The translations under genes were made by a program, and so were the position numbers. 43,328 nt of DNA from NCBI GenBank assembly GCA_002439805.1, contig DJPQ01000099.1, positions 3,246 to 46,573 of the forward strand. Reading direction: 5' to 3'. This document shows positions 17,501 through 24,206 of the stretch, piece by piece (the first letter of the stretch is position 1; each line of letters starts with the position of its first letter). This DNA comes from Bacteroidales bacterium UBA6408 (GTDB lineage: Bacteria; Bacteroidota; Bacteroidia; Bacteroidales; UBA932). The notes under the pieces were generated by a model that was given only the letters and a program-made list of their open reading frames with translations, had not been told where the DNA came from and did not search any database.

Positions 17501-18560
17501 CCACACGTCCGTCCCTTGACGTGACCCAAAGCCGGTCACGGCTGTCGGCGTACATCGTCACAAGCTGCGCATTGTCAGGGAACGGGGTCCAAAGCCTGAA
17601 AGCCCTGTTTGTCTCGGTGCTCCTGAAACAGCCGCTCCCGTTGGTTCCTATCCACAGGACAAGGGAGCGGTCAAGAAGGAGACTTGACACCTCTATGTCC
17701 GAACCATGGGACACAGTGCTCCAAGGAGAGAGCACATAGGAGCAATTCAGATTCGGGTCATAGCGGAGGATTCCATTATGCCCCGTCCCGACAAAGAAGG
17801 AGCCGCTTTCCCCGTCAAGACAGGCGCAGCGGGAATCGAGAGAGTTCAGACGTCTCATGGTCTCCGTTCCGGCGTCATAGATAAAGCTGCCCTCGTATGC
17901 AGTTATCAGCCTGCGGTTCTCCGGAAGTTCAATCATAGATGTGGCGAACACACCTGCCCGTACATATCTCAGCCCCTCCACCTCACTGAATACGCCGACG
18001 CCGGCATTCGTCCCGACAAGCACCTCCTCCCGGTCAAGCGCACAACCCGACAGGCAAATGCTTCCTAACGACCAAGACGCCGTACTGTACCCGTTTTCAT
18101 CGTGGGATATCCGCGAAATGCCGTCGTTTGTACACAGCCACACAGAGTTGCCGTCACATGAGGGAAACATCGAATTTACGCAGTTGCCGGGCACGCTGAA
18201 TGTTTTCAGGAACTCATCCCGCGACGTGTCATAGACCGTCAGCCCTCCGTTTTCCGTGCCGACATAAAGAAGACTCCCCGACAAGAGCAGCGAGCGGATG
18301 CGCGAGCTTTCCAGAATCGAGTTCGAGATGTCATAGACCGTCATCTCCGCCCCGTCATAGCGGCACAGCCCCGAATATGTCCCTATCCATATATATCCGT
18401 CGCCGTCCTGAACAATCGAAGACACGTCAGTATGCGGAAGCCCCTCGTCCACCGAAAGCTGCTCCATATACGACCGCTCCTGCGCCAAGGCCGTCACCAC
18501 GCTCAACAGCGACAGGACAGCCAACGCGACAAAATATTTCCATAAACCTTTCCTGCCCAT
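14514..18560 (-). CDS. hybrid two-component system regulator (HTCS) of the PUL
   Basis: The 1348-residue product joins a whole phosphorelay in one chain. In order: signal peptide, periplasmic two-component propeller repeats (about 35-660, motifs like DGYIWIGT), Y_Y_Y domain (about 695-775), one membrane helix (about 781-802), histidine kinase with FLHEIRTPL (His838), ATPase N-box with Asn955 and the GMGIGLS loop, receiver with VVDD, phospho-Asp1146 (VLTDVVMPG) and Lys1198, and a C-terminal AraC HTH. It senses a glycan breakdown product in the periplasm and activates the adjacent PUL. I use the ATG at 18560; the frame can begin two codons earlier with TTG. Two runs of eight G lie in the coding strand (complements of 15666-15673 and 17182-17189). 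Confidence 0.95.
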   Translation of the reverse strand: MGRKGLWKYFVALAVLSLLSVVTALAQERSYMEQLSVDEGLPHTDVSSIVQDGDGYIWIGTYSGLCRYDGAEMTVYDISNSILESSRIRSLLLSGSLLYVGTENGGLTVYDTSRDEFLKTFSVPGNCVNSMFPSCDGNSVWLCTNDGISRISHDENGYSTASWSLGSICLSGCALDREEVLVGTNAGVGVFSEVEGLRYVRAGVFATSMIELPENRRLITAYEGSFIYDAGTETMRRLNSLDSRCACLDGESGSFFVGTGHNGILRYDPNLNCSYVLSPWSTVSHGSDIEVSSLLLDRSLVLWIGTNGSGCFRSTETNRAFRLWTPFPDNAQLVTMYADSRDRLWVTSRDGRVAVLDGDRLFRLDRHSLSMFSSMPVSAVYETADGSVLLGSWDNGVGVIAPSDVDSACAGKAFSLGRLHGLPEKLSVYKFAEDSFGTLWMTTSSGVWRSSAGRPPIGGGRPHSAGIKWSCLQNERKDAGSLSDDFTTDILVDGHIVWVGTRAGLNRVTCGEDGEILKLDREHIRAGGTSGEFVSFIHKSADDSLWVSVLGLGLAKLESEPSADSLAFRVYNKGNCPGFPNNEFESLLEDGAGNFWMGGFGLIRFSPKTGAVKCFTRKDGLQSNAFKIWDAAMLGDGLMAFGGIEGFNIFSPEDIVDNPVRPQVRITGLTVNGKEATGDILGGMPVRAAASLRLGHRMNNIVFRFSAMHYALPERNGYRYMMKGLDDGWHSATGLNPSASYLNLRPGRYTFVVYGSNSDGVWSDAPARIDIRILPPWYASVPAIVFYAALLSAVAAVVILLLKRRGARLHRQELEDKLREEQRERNENELKFHTDFLHEIRTPLTLITTPVEELLKNPNLGKTTLNRLQLVDQSAKILQKHIESITDLRKYDNGEVRLHVVEIDFSRFVEEICLLFQPIARTRGYEFAVKLNPLSQKLFIDKDSIEKVILNLMSNAVKYSPDRGGQISAEVSEVTGDDGRTGAGLTVSNLGIGILPEDLPYIFDRFRQGRNNDRGGMGIGLSISRSAVLSHSGKMWAESVPGGITSFHVFLPYGCSQFSPDQIDRNYANSDHISNYDSLAEFRTSRAAGLGGVEREHLVLVVDDSAELREYLSQLLSTRYNIITARDGSEGYEKTISEQPDLVLTDVVMPGMNGLELCRRIKENNVTSHIPVILVSARDLPAYKMEGYQMMADDYITKPFHAELLISRIDNLIRQRECMRQSFRTDISLEPSAVTATPVDEKFIRSCIDNIEEHISEPEYGVDELCLNVGYSRPQLYRKIKSITGMSAIQFLRSIRLKRAAQLLSSGAGMTVTEVMYAVGFNNISYFSKIFAAEFGKLPKDYKQADGK
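15666..15673. repeat. C8 tract inside HTCS kinase region
   Basis: Eight C on the plus strand (G8 in the gene) encode part of DRGGQI in the ATPase domain. A one-base slip would truncate the regulator before its receiver and DNA-binding domains. A second C8 tract in the same gene is at 17182-17189, in the periplasmic propeller (PIGGGRPH). Confidence 0.6.
17182..17189. repeat. C8 tract inside HTCS sensor region
   Basis: Eight C on the plus strand (G8 in the gene) encode the glycines of PIGGGRPH in the periplasmic sensor. Slippage here would stop translation before the membrane helix and kinase. Confidence 0.6.
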
Positions 18561-18579
18561 ACGCAAATTTTATCTGACA

Positions 18580-18611
18580 CAAAATTAAATCTTTCCAATC
18601 ACATACCCAAT
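18580..18611 (-). promoter_or_regulatory. promoter of the HTCS gene
   Basis: On the minus strand ATTG (complement of 18608-18611) is followed after 20 bases by TAATTTTG (complement of 18580-18587), a full match to TAnnTTTG. Transcription would begin about 10-15 bases ahead of the ATG at 18560, giving a very short leader. This supports 18560 as the true start. Confidence 0.55.
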
Positions 18612-18664
18612 TTTCACGAAAAATACAAACATTTTGAGATTTGGGTAGGAATTTGGCAAAAACA

Positions 18665-18697
18665 ATTGTGAGATTTGGTAATAAACCGCTATATTTG
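18665..18697 (+). promoter_or_regulatory. promoter of the first DUF4143-type ATPase gene
   Basis: ATTG (18665-18668), a 21-base spacer and TATATTTG (18690-18697) form a good Bacteroidetes promoter about 30 bases before the ATG at 18727. GAGATTTGG occurs at 18636-18644 and again at 18670-18678, with AATTTGGCA between them (18650-18658). The short repeats overlap the promoter and could be binding sites. Confidence 0.55.
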
Positions 18698-18726
18698 CCC
18701 GCGATTACCTCAAAAATTATGAGATT

Positions 18727-20073
18727 ATGGCAGAAGCACGGGTTTTCAAGAGGAAAATATACGAGAAAATGCTCAAGTGGAAGAACGAAAAGGACGGCAC
18801 TACGGCATTACTAATCAAGGGAGCACGGCGAGTGGGGAAATCCACGATAGCGGAAGAGTTCGCAAGGCGTGAATATTCCTCGTATATCAAGATTGATTTC
18901 AGCGAAATTCCCGAAGGACTGGATGATGTGATTGCCAACATCTCCAACAGGGATTACTTCTTCATGCAGCTTCAGTTCATATACAATGTCAAATTGGAGA
19001 TAAGGAGATCCGTCATCATTTTTGACGAGATACAGAAAGCGCCCAAAGTGAGGGAAGCCATAAAGTATCTGGTAAAGGACCACAGATATGACTACATCGA
19101 GACAGGTTCCCTCCTTTCCATAAAGAAGAACATTGCGGGAATTGTAATTCCAAGTGAAGAAACCCGCATCGATATGTTCCCTATGGATTACGAAGAATTC
19201 AGATGGGCAATGGGCGACAACGCCACAATTCCGCTGATGAAGGAATTGTTTGACTCCAGAAAAGGAATCGGCGATGCCGTGAGTCGGAAACTGATGCAGG
19301 ACTTCCGTCTGTATATGCTGGTCGGTGGAATGCCTCAGGCTGTAAACGCATTTCTGGAGAGCAAGAACCTGAGCGCAGTCGATTCGATAAAGAGAGAAAT
19401 CATCGAACTGTATGCCGATGATTTCAGAAAGATAGACCCGACGGGCAAGGCTACAAGACTCTTTATGGCCGCGCCTTCACAGCTGACCGGAAATGCCGCG
19501 CGCTATCAGGTCGCGTCGGTCTTGGGACGACGGCAGAACAGCACGGAAATGGAAGAAATCATTCAAGATATGGAAGACAGCATGGCCGTGAACTTCTCAT
19601 ACCACGCGAATGACCCTTACGTGGGACTCGCATTGCACGCCAACATATCCCAATACAAGATGTTTGTCGGGGACACGGGACTGTTCATCACACTTGCATT
19701 CTGGGATAATGAAGTGACGGACAATATCATATATCAGAAACTTCTCAGCAATAAATTGTCTGCCGATTTGGGGTATGTTTATGAGAATGTCGTGGCGCAG
19801 ATGCTGAGAGCGTCAGGCAACAGGCTGTTCTACCACACGTGGCCGACCGAAAGCGGCAAACACAATTATGAAATCGACTTTCTGCTTTCCAGAGGCAACA
19901 AGATATGCCCTGTCGAAGTAAAATCTTCCGGCTACAAGTCGCACACGTCTCTTGATGAATTTTGCGAGAAATACTCCGACAGGACAGGTTCAAAGTATCT
20001 GGTATATACGAAAGACCTGAAAAAGGATGGCGACGTCCTGCTCGTCCCCGTATATATGACACAATTTTTATAA
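18727..20073 (+). CDS. AAA ATPase with DUF4143-type C-terminal domain
   Basis: The 448-residue product has a Walker A loop GARRVGKST (32-40), Walker B VIIFDEIQ (96-103), and a sensor-like ETGS (125-128) followed by FPMDYEEF (151-158), the standard layout of this large family of prokaryotic ATPases. The C-terminal domain ends in a PD-(D/E)xK-like core (Asp384 in YEIDFLL, Glu397 and Lys399 in PVEVKS). The family is common in Bacteroidetes and its biological role is unknown. Its base composition looks A+T-richer than that of its neighbours, which hints at separate acquisition. tcdA starts 12 bases after it, so the two may be co-transcribed. Confidence 0.85.
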   Translation: MAEARVFKRKIYEKMLKWKNEKDGTTALLIKGARRVGKSTIAEEFARREYSSYIKIDFSEIPEGLDDVIANISNRDYFFMQLQFIYNVKLEIRRSVIIFDEIQKAPKVREAIKYLVKDHRYDYIETGSLLSIKKNIAGIVIPSEETRIDMFPMDYEEFRWAMGDNATIPLMKELFDSRKGIGDAVSRKLMQDFRLYMLVGGMPQAVNAFLESKNLSAVDSIKREIIELYADDFRKIDPTGKATRLFMAAPSQLTGNAARYQVASVLGRRQNSTEMEEIIQDMEDSMAVNFSYHANDPYVGLALHANISQYKMFVGDTGLFITLAFWDNEVTDNIIYQKLLSNKLSADLGYVYENVVAQMLRASGNRLFYHTWPTESGKHNYEIDFLLSRGNKICPVEVKSSGYKSHTSLDEFCEKYSDRTGSKYLVYTKDLKKDGDVLLVPVYMTQFL

Positions 20074-20085
20074 TTTTTCGGGAAT

Positions 20086-20937
20086 ATGAACACGATTGAG
20101 AAGGCTATATATAACAGGACGGAACTTCTTGTGGGAGACGATGTTATGACTGAGCTCGCAAAGACGCGGGTCATCATTTTCGGCGTCGGCGGCGTCGGGA
20201 GCTGGTGCGCCGAAGGGCTCGTGAGGAGCGGCATTACGCATCTGACGATTGTGGATTCGGACCGCGTCTGCATCACGAACGTGAACCGGCAGCTGATGGC
20301 GACCGTGCGGACCGTGGGTCAGGTTAAGGTGGAGGCCCTGCGGGACAGGCTGCTGGAAATCAACCCGAAGGCCGAAATCACCGCAATCCAGCAGATTTAC
20401 AGCGCAGAGACGGCGAGCCTGTTCAATCTTGACGACTACGACTATGTGGTGGATGCCGTGGATTCGCTCAAGGACAAGGTACAGCTGATTCTTAACGCCG
20501 CGGCAAGCCGCGCGAAGTTCTTCTGCTCGCTCGGAGCCGCGCTGAAGGTGGATCCGCTGAAAGTGCAGGTGGCGGAGTTCTGGAATGTGCGCGGATGCCC
20601 GCTCGGAGCCGCCCTGCGCAAGAAGATGAAGCGTGCCGGGACATATCCGGCCAAGAAGTTCCTCTGCGTCTATGACGACGAGGTACTCCCGAACAGGGGG
20701 CACTGCCGAAGCTGCGGCACGGAGAAATGTCTCTGCCCCAAGTCCCAGGACGGCCCCGGCGACCCGTCGCTGCTCAACCACGAATGGTGCAGTTCCAAGG
20801 CTCAGATCAACGGAACGACCGCCCATGTCACGGCAATCTTCGGAATGACGCTCAGCGGACTGATTATCAGAGATATATATAATTCCGTCACGGAACAGTC
20901 CGCAATTGGAATGAACTCCGTGAAAATGGGCGAATAA
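20086..20937 (+). CDS. tcdA: tRNA threonylcarbamoyladenosine dehydratase (TcdA/CsdL)
   Basis: The 283-residue product is an E1-like ThiF-fold enzyme. It uses ATP to cyclise t6A at position 37 of ANN-decoding tRNAs. Visible landmarks are the nucleotide loop GVGGVGS (33-39), VDSD (56-59), NVNRQ (65-69) and DAVDS (123-127), all in family positions. Length fits TcdA rather than MoeB or ThiF. A cysteine group, CRSCGTEKCLC (Cys207, 210, 215, 217), is inserted in the C-terminal half and could hold zinc or iron; I do not recall it from the E. coli protein. The gene follows the ATPase by 12 bases. Confidence 0.9.
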   Translation: MNTIEKAIYNRTELLVGDDVMTELAKTRVIIFGVGGVGSWCAEGLVRSGITHLTIVDSDRVCITNVNRQLMATVRTVGQVKVEALRDRLLEINPKAEITAIQQIYSAETASLFNLDDYDYVVDAVDSLKDKVQLILNAAASRAKFFCSLGAALKVDPLKVQVAEFWNVRGCPLGAALRKKMKRAGTYPAKKFLCVYDDEVLPNRGHCRSCGTEKCLCPKSQDGPGDPSLLNHEWCSSKAQINGTTAHVTAIFGMTLSGLIIRDIYNSVTEQSAIGMNSVKMGE

Positions 20938-20981
20938 GGATTTGCAAAGGATTGCACAGTATCCAAGTCAAATTGGGACGT

Positions 20982-21022
20982 GAAATGAAAGATGTAAAAT
21001 GAAAACTGCGAAATGAAAGATG
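20982..21022. repeat. short direct repeat between tcdA and the EamA gene
   Basis: GAAATGAAAGATG occurs at 20982-20994 and 21010-21022, 28 bases apart, with a third degenerate copy between them. No promoter consensus or hairpin is obvious in the 140-base gap. Confidence 0.5.
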
Positions 21023-21077
21023 CGAATAAAATAGGCATCCTGCAAGCAGAGGAGTATTTTTGAGAGATAAAGAACAG

Positions 21078-21980
21078 ATGAAGAACAATAAAGAGCTGCT
21101 CGGGCACTTGGCGTGCTTCACGGCATACACGATTTTCGGAATAAATATGGTGACCTGCAAGGATCTGGCGGAGAGCCACATCCTCTCGCCGATCGGACTG
21201 TTCAGCCTCAGGGCGCTCGGAGCGGGTGTGCTGTTCTGGATTGCCTCGCTGTTCTTCCCGCACGAGAAAGTCGAAAAGAAAGACTATCTGAAGATTTTTC
21301 TCGCGTCCTGCCTCGGCTTTCTCGGCCCGCAGCTGACCTTCCTCACGGCCCTGCCGCAGATTACCCCGATGACCTGCTCCATCCTGAGCGCCCTCACCCC
21401 GATTTACACGATGTTCATCGCGGCCGTCGCAGTCAAGGAGCCGATTACTCCGAAGAAGGCCGGAGGCGTGCTCCTGAGCTTCCTCGGCATAGTCTTTCTG
21501 ATTCTCAACAGCACCGGCAGCGGCTCGGGAGCCACAAGCAACTCGATGACCGGCATAGTCCTGATGATTTTCAACGGAATTTCCTTCGCGCTCTACCTCG
21601 GCATCTTCCGTCCGCTGATCCAGAAATACTCGTCAGTGACCTTCATGAAATGGATTTTCCTCTTCACCGCGCTCACGACGCTCCCCTTCTCCGCTCCTGA
21701 ACTCGTCACCCTCGACTGGAGCCGGTTCAGCGGCCGCCTCGGAGCCGACCTCGCCGTCCTCGTCCTCGGCGCGACATTCATCTCCTATCTCCTGCTCTCC
21801 ATCGGACAGAAGAACATCCGTCCGACCCTCGTGAGCATGTACAACTACTGCCAGCCCATCATCGCAACCACCGCCAGCATCTGCATCGGCATGGACACCA
21901 TGACCTGGCAGAAAGCCCTCGCCGCCCTAGCCTGCATGGCCGGCGTAATCCTCGTCAGCTTCAGCAAGAAAGCCGGCTGA
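21078..21980 (+). CDS. EamA/DMT-superfamily permease
   Basis: The 300-residue product has about ten hydrophobic segments in two EamA repeats (first from the N-terminal HLACFTAYTIFGINM, second from about residue 155, IVLMIFNGISFALYLGIF), typical of drug/metabolite transporters in the inner membrane. The Pro-rich helix ends and the closing KKAG tail fit the family. The substrate cannot be predicted. I chose the ATG at 21078; the frame can also be opened by a TTG at 21060. It ends 14 bases from the convergent FGE-like gene. Confidence 0.85.
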   Translation: MKNNKELLGHLACFTAYTIFGINMVTCKDLAESHILSPIGLFSLRALGAGVLFWIASLFFPHEKVEKKDYLKIFLASCLGFLGPQLTFLTALPQITPMTCSILSALTPIYTMFIAAVAVKEPITPKKAGGVLLSFLGIVFLILNSTGSGSGATSNSMTGIVLMIFNGISFALYLGIFRPLIQKYSSVTFMKWIFLFTALTTLPFSAPELVTLDWSRFSGRLGADLAVLVLGATFISYLLLSIGQKNIRPTLVSMYNYCQPIIATTASICIGMDTMTWQKALAALACMAGVILVSFSKKAG

Positions 21981-21994
21981 TGTCATGACAGAAA

Positions 21995-22375
21995 CTACTC
22001 TGCCAATCTGAAACCAATAGCATAATTGCGTACATCAGATTTCACATGGTTTCTGTTACTGATGCGGCAATACTTTAGCTCACAATTAAACGCTCCGCCA
22101 CGGAAGATTGACTCTCTTCCTGAAGAATCAACCGGGCTCACCAGATCACCGGAATAATTCTTCCCCTCATAGAAATCCGCCACCCATTCATTCACATTTC
22201 CTATCATATCGTATAACCCTGAATCACAAAGATTAACCACACCCAGATACTCGTCGTCGCCTTGAATACTCATTACTTCTGATGAAGGAATCGAATGAAA
22301 AATCGAACCGGCATCCTCAGACAATGCCGCTCCGCGGAAAAGCATTGCAAGAGCGATGAAAAGAATCATTTTCAT
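21995..22375 (-). CDS. miniature FGE-sulfatase/C-type-lectin-fold secreted protein
   Basis: The 126-residue product has a signal peptide (residues 1-19) and then only the last third of the SUMF1/FGE fold: GLYDMIGNVNEWVADFY, FRGGAF, YCRISNRNH and the terminal IGFRLAE. Full-length members have about 250 residues or more, and the N-terminal half is missing. It may be a truncated relic or a small functional C-type-lectin-fold binder. The fold's C-terminus is also the variable region used by many diversity-generating retroelements, but no reverse transcriptase is in the window. It is preceded by a long, structured, non-coding stretch. It looks A+T-richer than the flanking core genes. Confidence 0.6.
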   Translation of the reverse strand: MKMILFIALAMLFRGAALSEDAGSIFHSIPSSEVMSIQGDDEYLGVVNLCDSGLYDMIGNVNEWVADFYEGKNYSGDLVSPVDSSGRESIFRGGAFNCELKYCRISNRNHVKSDVRNYAIGFRLAE

Positions 22376-22429
22376 AATGATAAATGTTTTAAGAATGAAT
22401 ACTGCCTTGCTGGACCTTCACAAGGATAT

Positions 22430-22676
22430 AACAAAAAGAAATCGTGGGCCTACTTGGCATCTTATCTGAGCGGGCTCTGGACTGCCGTATAACGGATAAG
22501 ATTTTCTGCTCACACTTTCTGCTATCGCGTGGGAGAACCCAAGTAATAGCCGATGCGAGCGATAACCTTTATTCCCGTTATACTGTTGAGCCATTTGGCT
22601 CGCGAATTGTCCAGATTCGCTCAAGGAATAAAAAGCTAAACGCTTTCTATATGTCTGTTGTCCGAAGACAACGTTG
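22430..22676 (-). ncRNA. candidate structured RNA or long 5' leader
   Basis: No convincing gene lies in 22376-22799. On the minus strand many inverted repeats are packed here: GTTGTC-CGAA-type hairpin at 22657-22672, AAAGC/GCTTT at 22632-22646, GAGCC/GGCTC and GCGAAT/ATTCGC near 22588-22621, a 9-bp long-range pair (22487-22495 with 22575-22583), GCTAT/ATAGC near 22521-22550, and ATCTTATC/GATAAGAT (22459-22466 with 22495-22502). A T-rich TTTCTTTTTG (complement of about 22433-22442) follows the last stem. The stretch could be a small RNA of about 240 bases or the regulatory leader of the FGE-like gene 55 bases further on. It matches no RNA family I can name. Confidence 0.4.
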
Positions 22677-22684
22677 CAAATATA
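22677..22684 (-). promoter_or_regulatory. -7 element TATATTTG ahead of the structured stretch
   Basis: The minus strand carries TATATTTG (complement of 22677-22684), and TTTG lies 17 bases upstream (complement of 22702-22705). The spacing is shorter than the usual 19-21 bases, so the call is moderate. It would start transcription immediately before the hairpin at 22657-22672. Confidence 0.35.
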
Positions 22685-22799
22685 TGAATTTCATTGGTGC
22701 GCAAATTTATTGTAAAACCACATAAAAAGCTCCGAATCATTATTATACGATGAATTTTCACTTCTTTGTTCCGCGCCACAATCAGGAATGGAACACAAA

Positions 22800-24080
22800 T
22801 CAGTCCTTCAGACAGCTGAGAGGGACGACATAGACACCGTCGGGCCGACGATAGGCATAGGGTCCCACTGCCGTCAATACCATAAGGAAGGACGGAGACT
22901 TCATTTTGGTCGTATCAATCTTTTCAGAAAGGGATCTAAGGTTCTTTGCCCCTTCCTCTATCAGAGTGTCGCCGCCGAGCTTTATCTCAATCAGGGCGTA
23001 TGAACCGTTGCGGAGATGCACGACGGCATCACACTCAAGACCGTTCTTGTCCCGATAATGATAGACCTTGCCTCCGAGAGCGTCGGCATAGACACGGAGG
23101 TCACGCACGCACATTGTCTCGAAAAAAAGACCGAATGTATTCAAATCGTTAATCAAATCCATCGGGCCAAGGCCAAGGGCCGCACAGGCAATCGACGAAT
23201 CAACAAAATATCTCGTATCGGATGTACGGATTGCCGTCTTGCTCCGCAGATTAGGATTCCATGCCGGCATATCCTCTATAACGAAGATTTTTCTCAGCGC
23301 GGACAAATAGGACGAAATCGTCGTGTCGCTCAATTCTTCCGATTCATTCACTCTTACATCGTCAAGAATCACGGATATGCTGGTCTGGGTCCCCTGATGA
23401 CGGGAATATGAGCGCATCAGTCTCTTTGCACGTTCCTCATCGCGCTGAACGTCATCAACACGGGAGATATCCGCTCTTGTAACGGCCTCGTAGTATTCAA
23501 TTGCCTGAGCGAGCGCAGCTTTTTCTGATTTCTTCGTTATGGATTTAGGCCAACCGCCACGGCAAACCAGAAAGGCCATCCTTTCCATGTCAACGGAATT
23601 TTCACATCCCACAGCGTCCTGCGACAAGAACAATGAACCAAGGCTCACGCCCCCATTTGAATCGCCGGACTCCCAAAGCGACATAGGCCTCATCGTCAGC
23701 CATGCATATCGGGCAGTGCCGGTATGGCGAATTTCATCCCTGTTGGCCGGAACAGCCGAGCCGGTGAGGATAAACTGTCCGTCATCAGAGCGATGATCCA
23801 CTTCAAAACGCACCGCATCCCATAATTTTGGAACATCCTGCCATTCGTCAATCAGCCTTGGAGTCTGACCAGTCAAAAGCATACGAATGTTTGTCTGCGC
23901 CAACTGTTTATACTGCTCGCCATTCTCAGGGTCGTCCATATAGATGACACTCCCGGCCTGTTGCTCTGCCGTAGTTGTCTTGCCACACCCTTTGGGACCT
24001 TCAATCAGGACTGCGCCCATTGCCTCCAATTTATCTGAAAGCAGCTGGTCTGCAATGCGATTTTTATACTCATTTGTCAT
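22800..24080 (-). CDS. second AAA ATPase of the DUF4143 type
   Basis: The 426-residue product has Walker A GPKGCGKTT (28-36), Walker B RLIDEWQ (75-81), sensor-like TGS (106-108) in FILTGSAVP, then MRPMSLWESG. Its C-terminal domain has ECDAVVHLRNG and ALIEIKLGG, a PD-(D/E)xK-like core. It belongs to the same broad family as the ATPase at 18727-20073 but is clearly divergent from it in sequence, so this is not a recent duplication. It is alone on its strand: the structured stretch lies downstream and ribF ends 106 bases upstream. Role unknown. Confidence 0.85.
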   Translation of the reverse strand: MTNEYKNRIADQLLSDKLEAMGAVLIEGPKGCGKTTTAEQQAGSVIYMDDPENGEQYKQLAQTNIRMLLTGQTPRLIDEWQDVPKLWDAVRFEVDHRSDDGQFILTGSAVPANRDEIRHTGTARYAWLTMRPMSLWESGDSNGGVSLGSLFLSQDAVGCENSVDMERMAFLVCRGGWPKSITKKSEKAALAQAIEYYEAVTRADISRVDDVQRDEERAKRLMRSYSRHQGTQTSISVILDDVRVNESEELSDTTISSYLSALRKIFVIEDMPAWNPNLRSKTAIRTSDTRYFVDSSIACAALGLGPMDLINDLNTFGLFFETMCVRDLRVYADALGGKVYHYRDKNGLECDAVVHLRNGSYALIEIKLGGDTLIEEGAKNLRSLSEKIDTTKMKSPSFLMVLTAVGPYAYRRPDGVYVVPLSCLKD

Positions 24081-24097
24081 AACTCAATCATTTACGA

Positions 24098-24129
24098 CAA
24101 AGATATTAACTTTCAACGACTTCCGCAAA
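24098..24129 (-). promoter_or_regulatory. promoter of the second DUF4143-type ATPase gene
   Basis: On the minus strand TTTG (complement of 24126-24129), exactly 20 bases, and TATCTTTG (complement of 24098-24105) match the Bacteroidetes consensus fully. The start codon at 24080 lies 17 bases beyond. The tandem repeats at 24145-24206 begin about 15 bases upstream of the -33 box. Confidence 0.7.
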
Positions 24130-24144
24130 TTTTTCAAGAACCGT

Positions 24145-24206
24145 TTGGCAATTTGGCCGATTTTCACTTGGCAATTTGGCCGATTTTCACTTGGCAATTT
24201 GGCCGA
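24145..24206. repeat. 23-bp tandem repeat, 2.7 copies, overlapping the ribF end
   Basis: A 23-bp unit beginning TTGGCAATTTGGCCGA occurs perfectly at 24145-24167 and 24168-24190, with a 16-bp partial copy at 24191-24206. The partial copy and the end of the second copy encode the last residues of RibF (GQIAK) and its stop. The array seems to have grown from the ribF terminus into the promoter region of the ATPase gene. With under three units and no spacers, it is not a CRISPR. Confidence 0.85.

Noticed and set aside
22418..22624. 68-codon minus-strand ORF in the structured stretch
   Set aside because: The translation has no recognisable domain or signal peptide and coincides with extensive base-pairing potential, so RNA structure explains the stretch better.
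21995..22684. Diversity-generating retroelement
   Set aside because: The FGE-like C-terminus fits a variable region in fold only. No reverse transcriptase, accessory gene or template repeat is visible in the window.
24145..24206. Possible CRISPR array
   Set aside because: The repeats are directly adjacent, fewer than three, have no unique spacers, and no cas genes are nearby.
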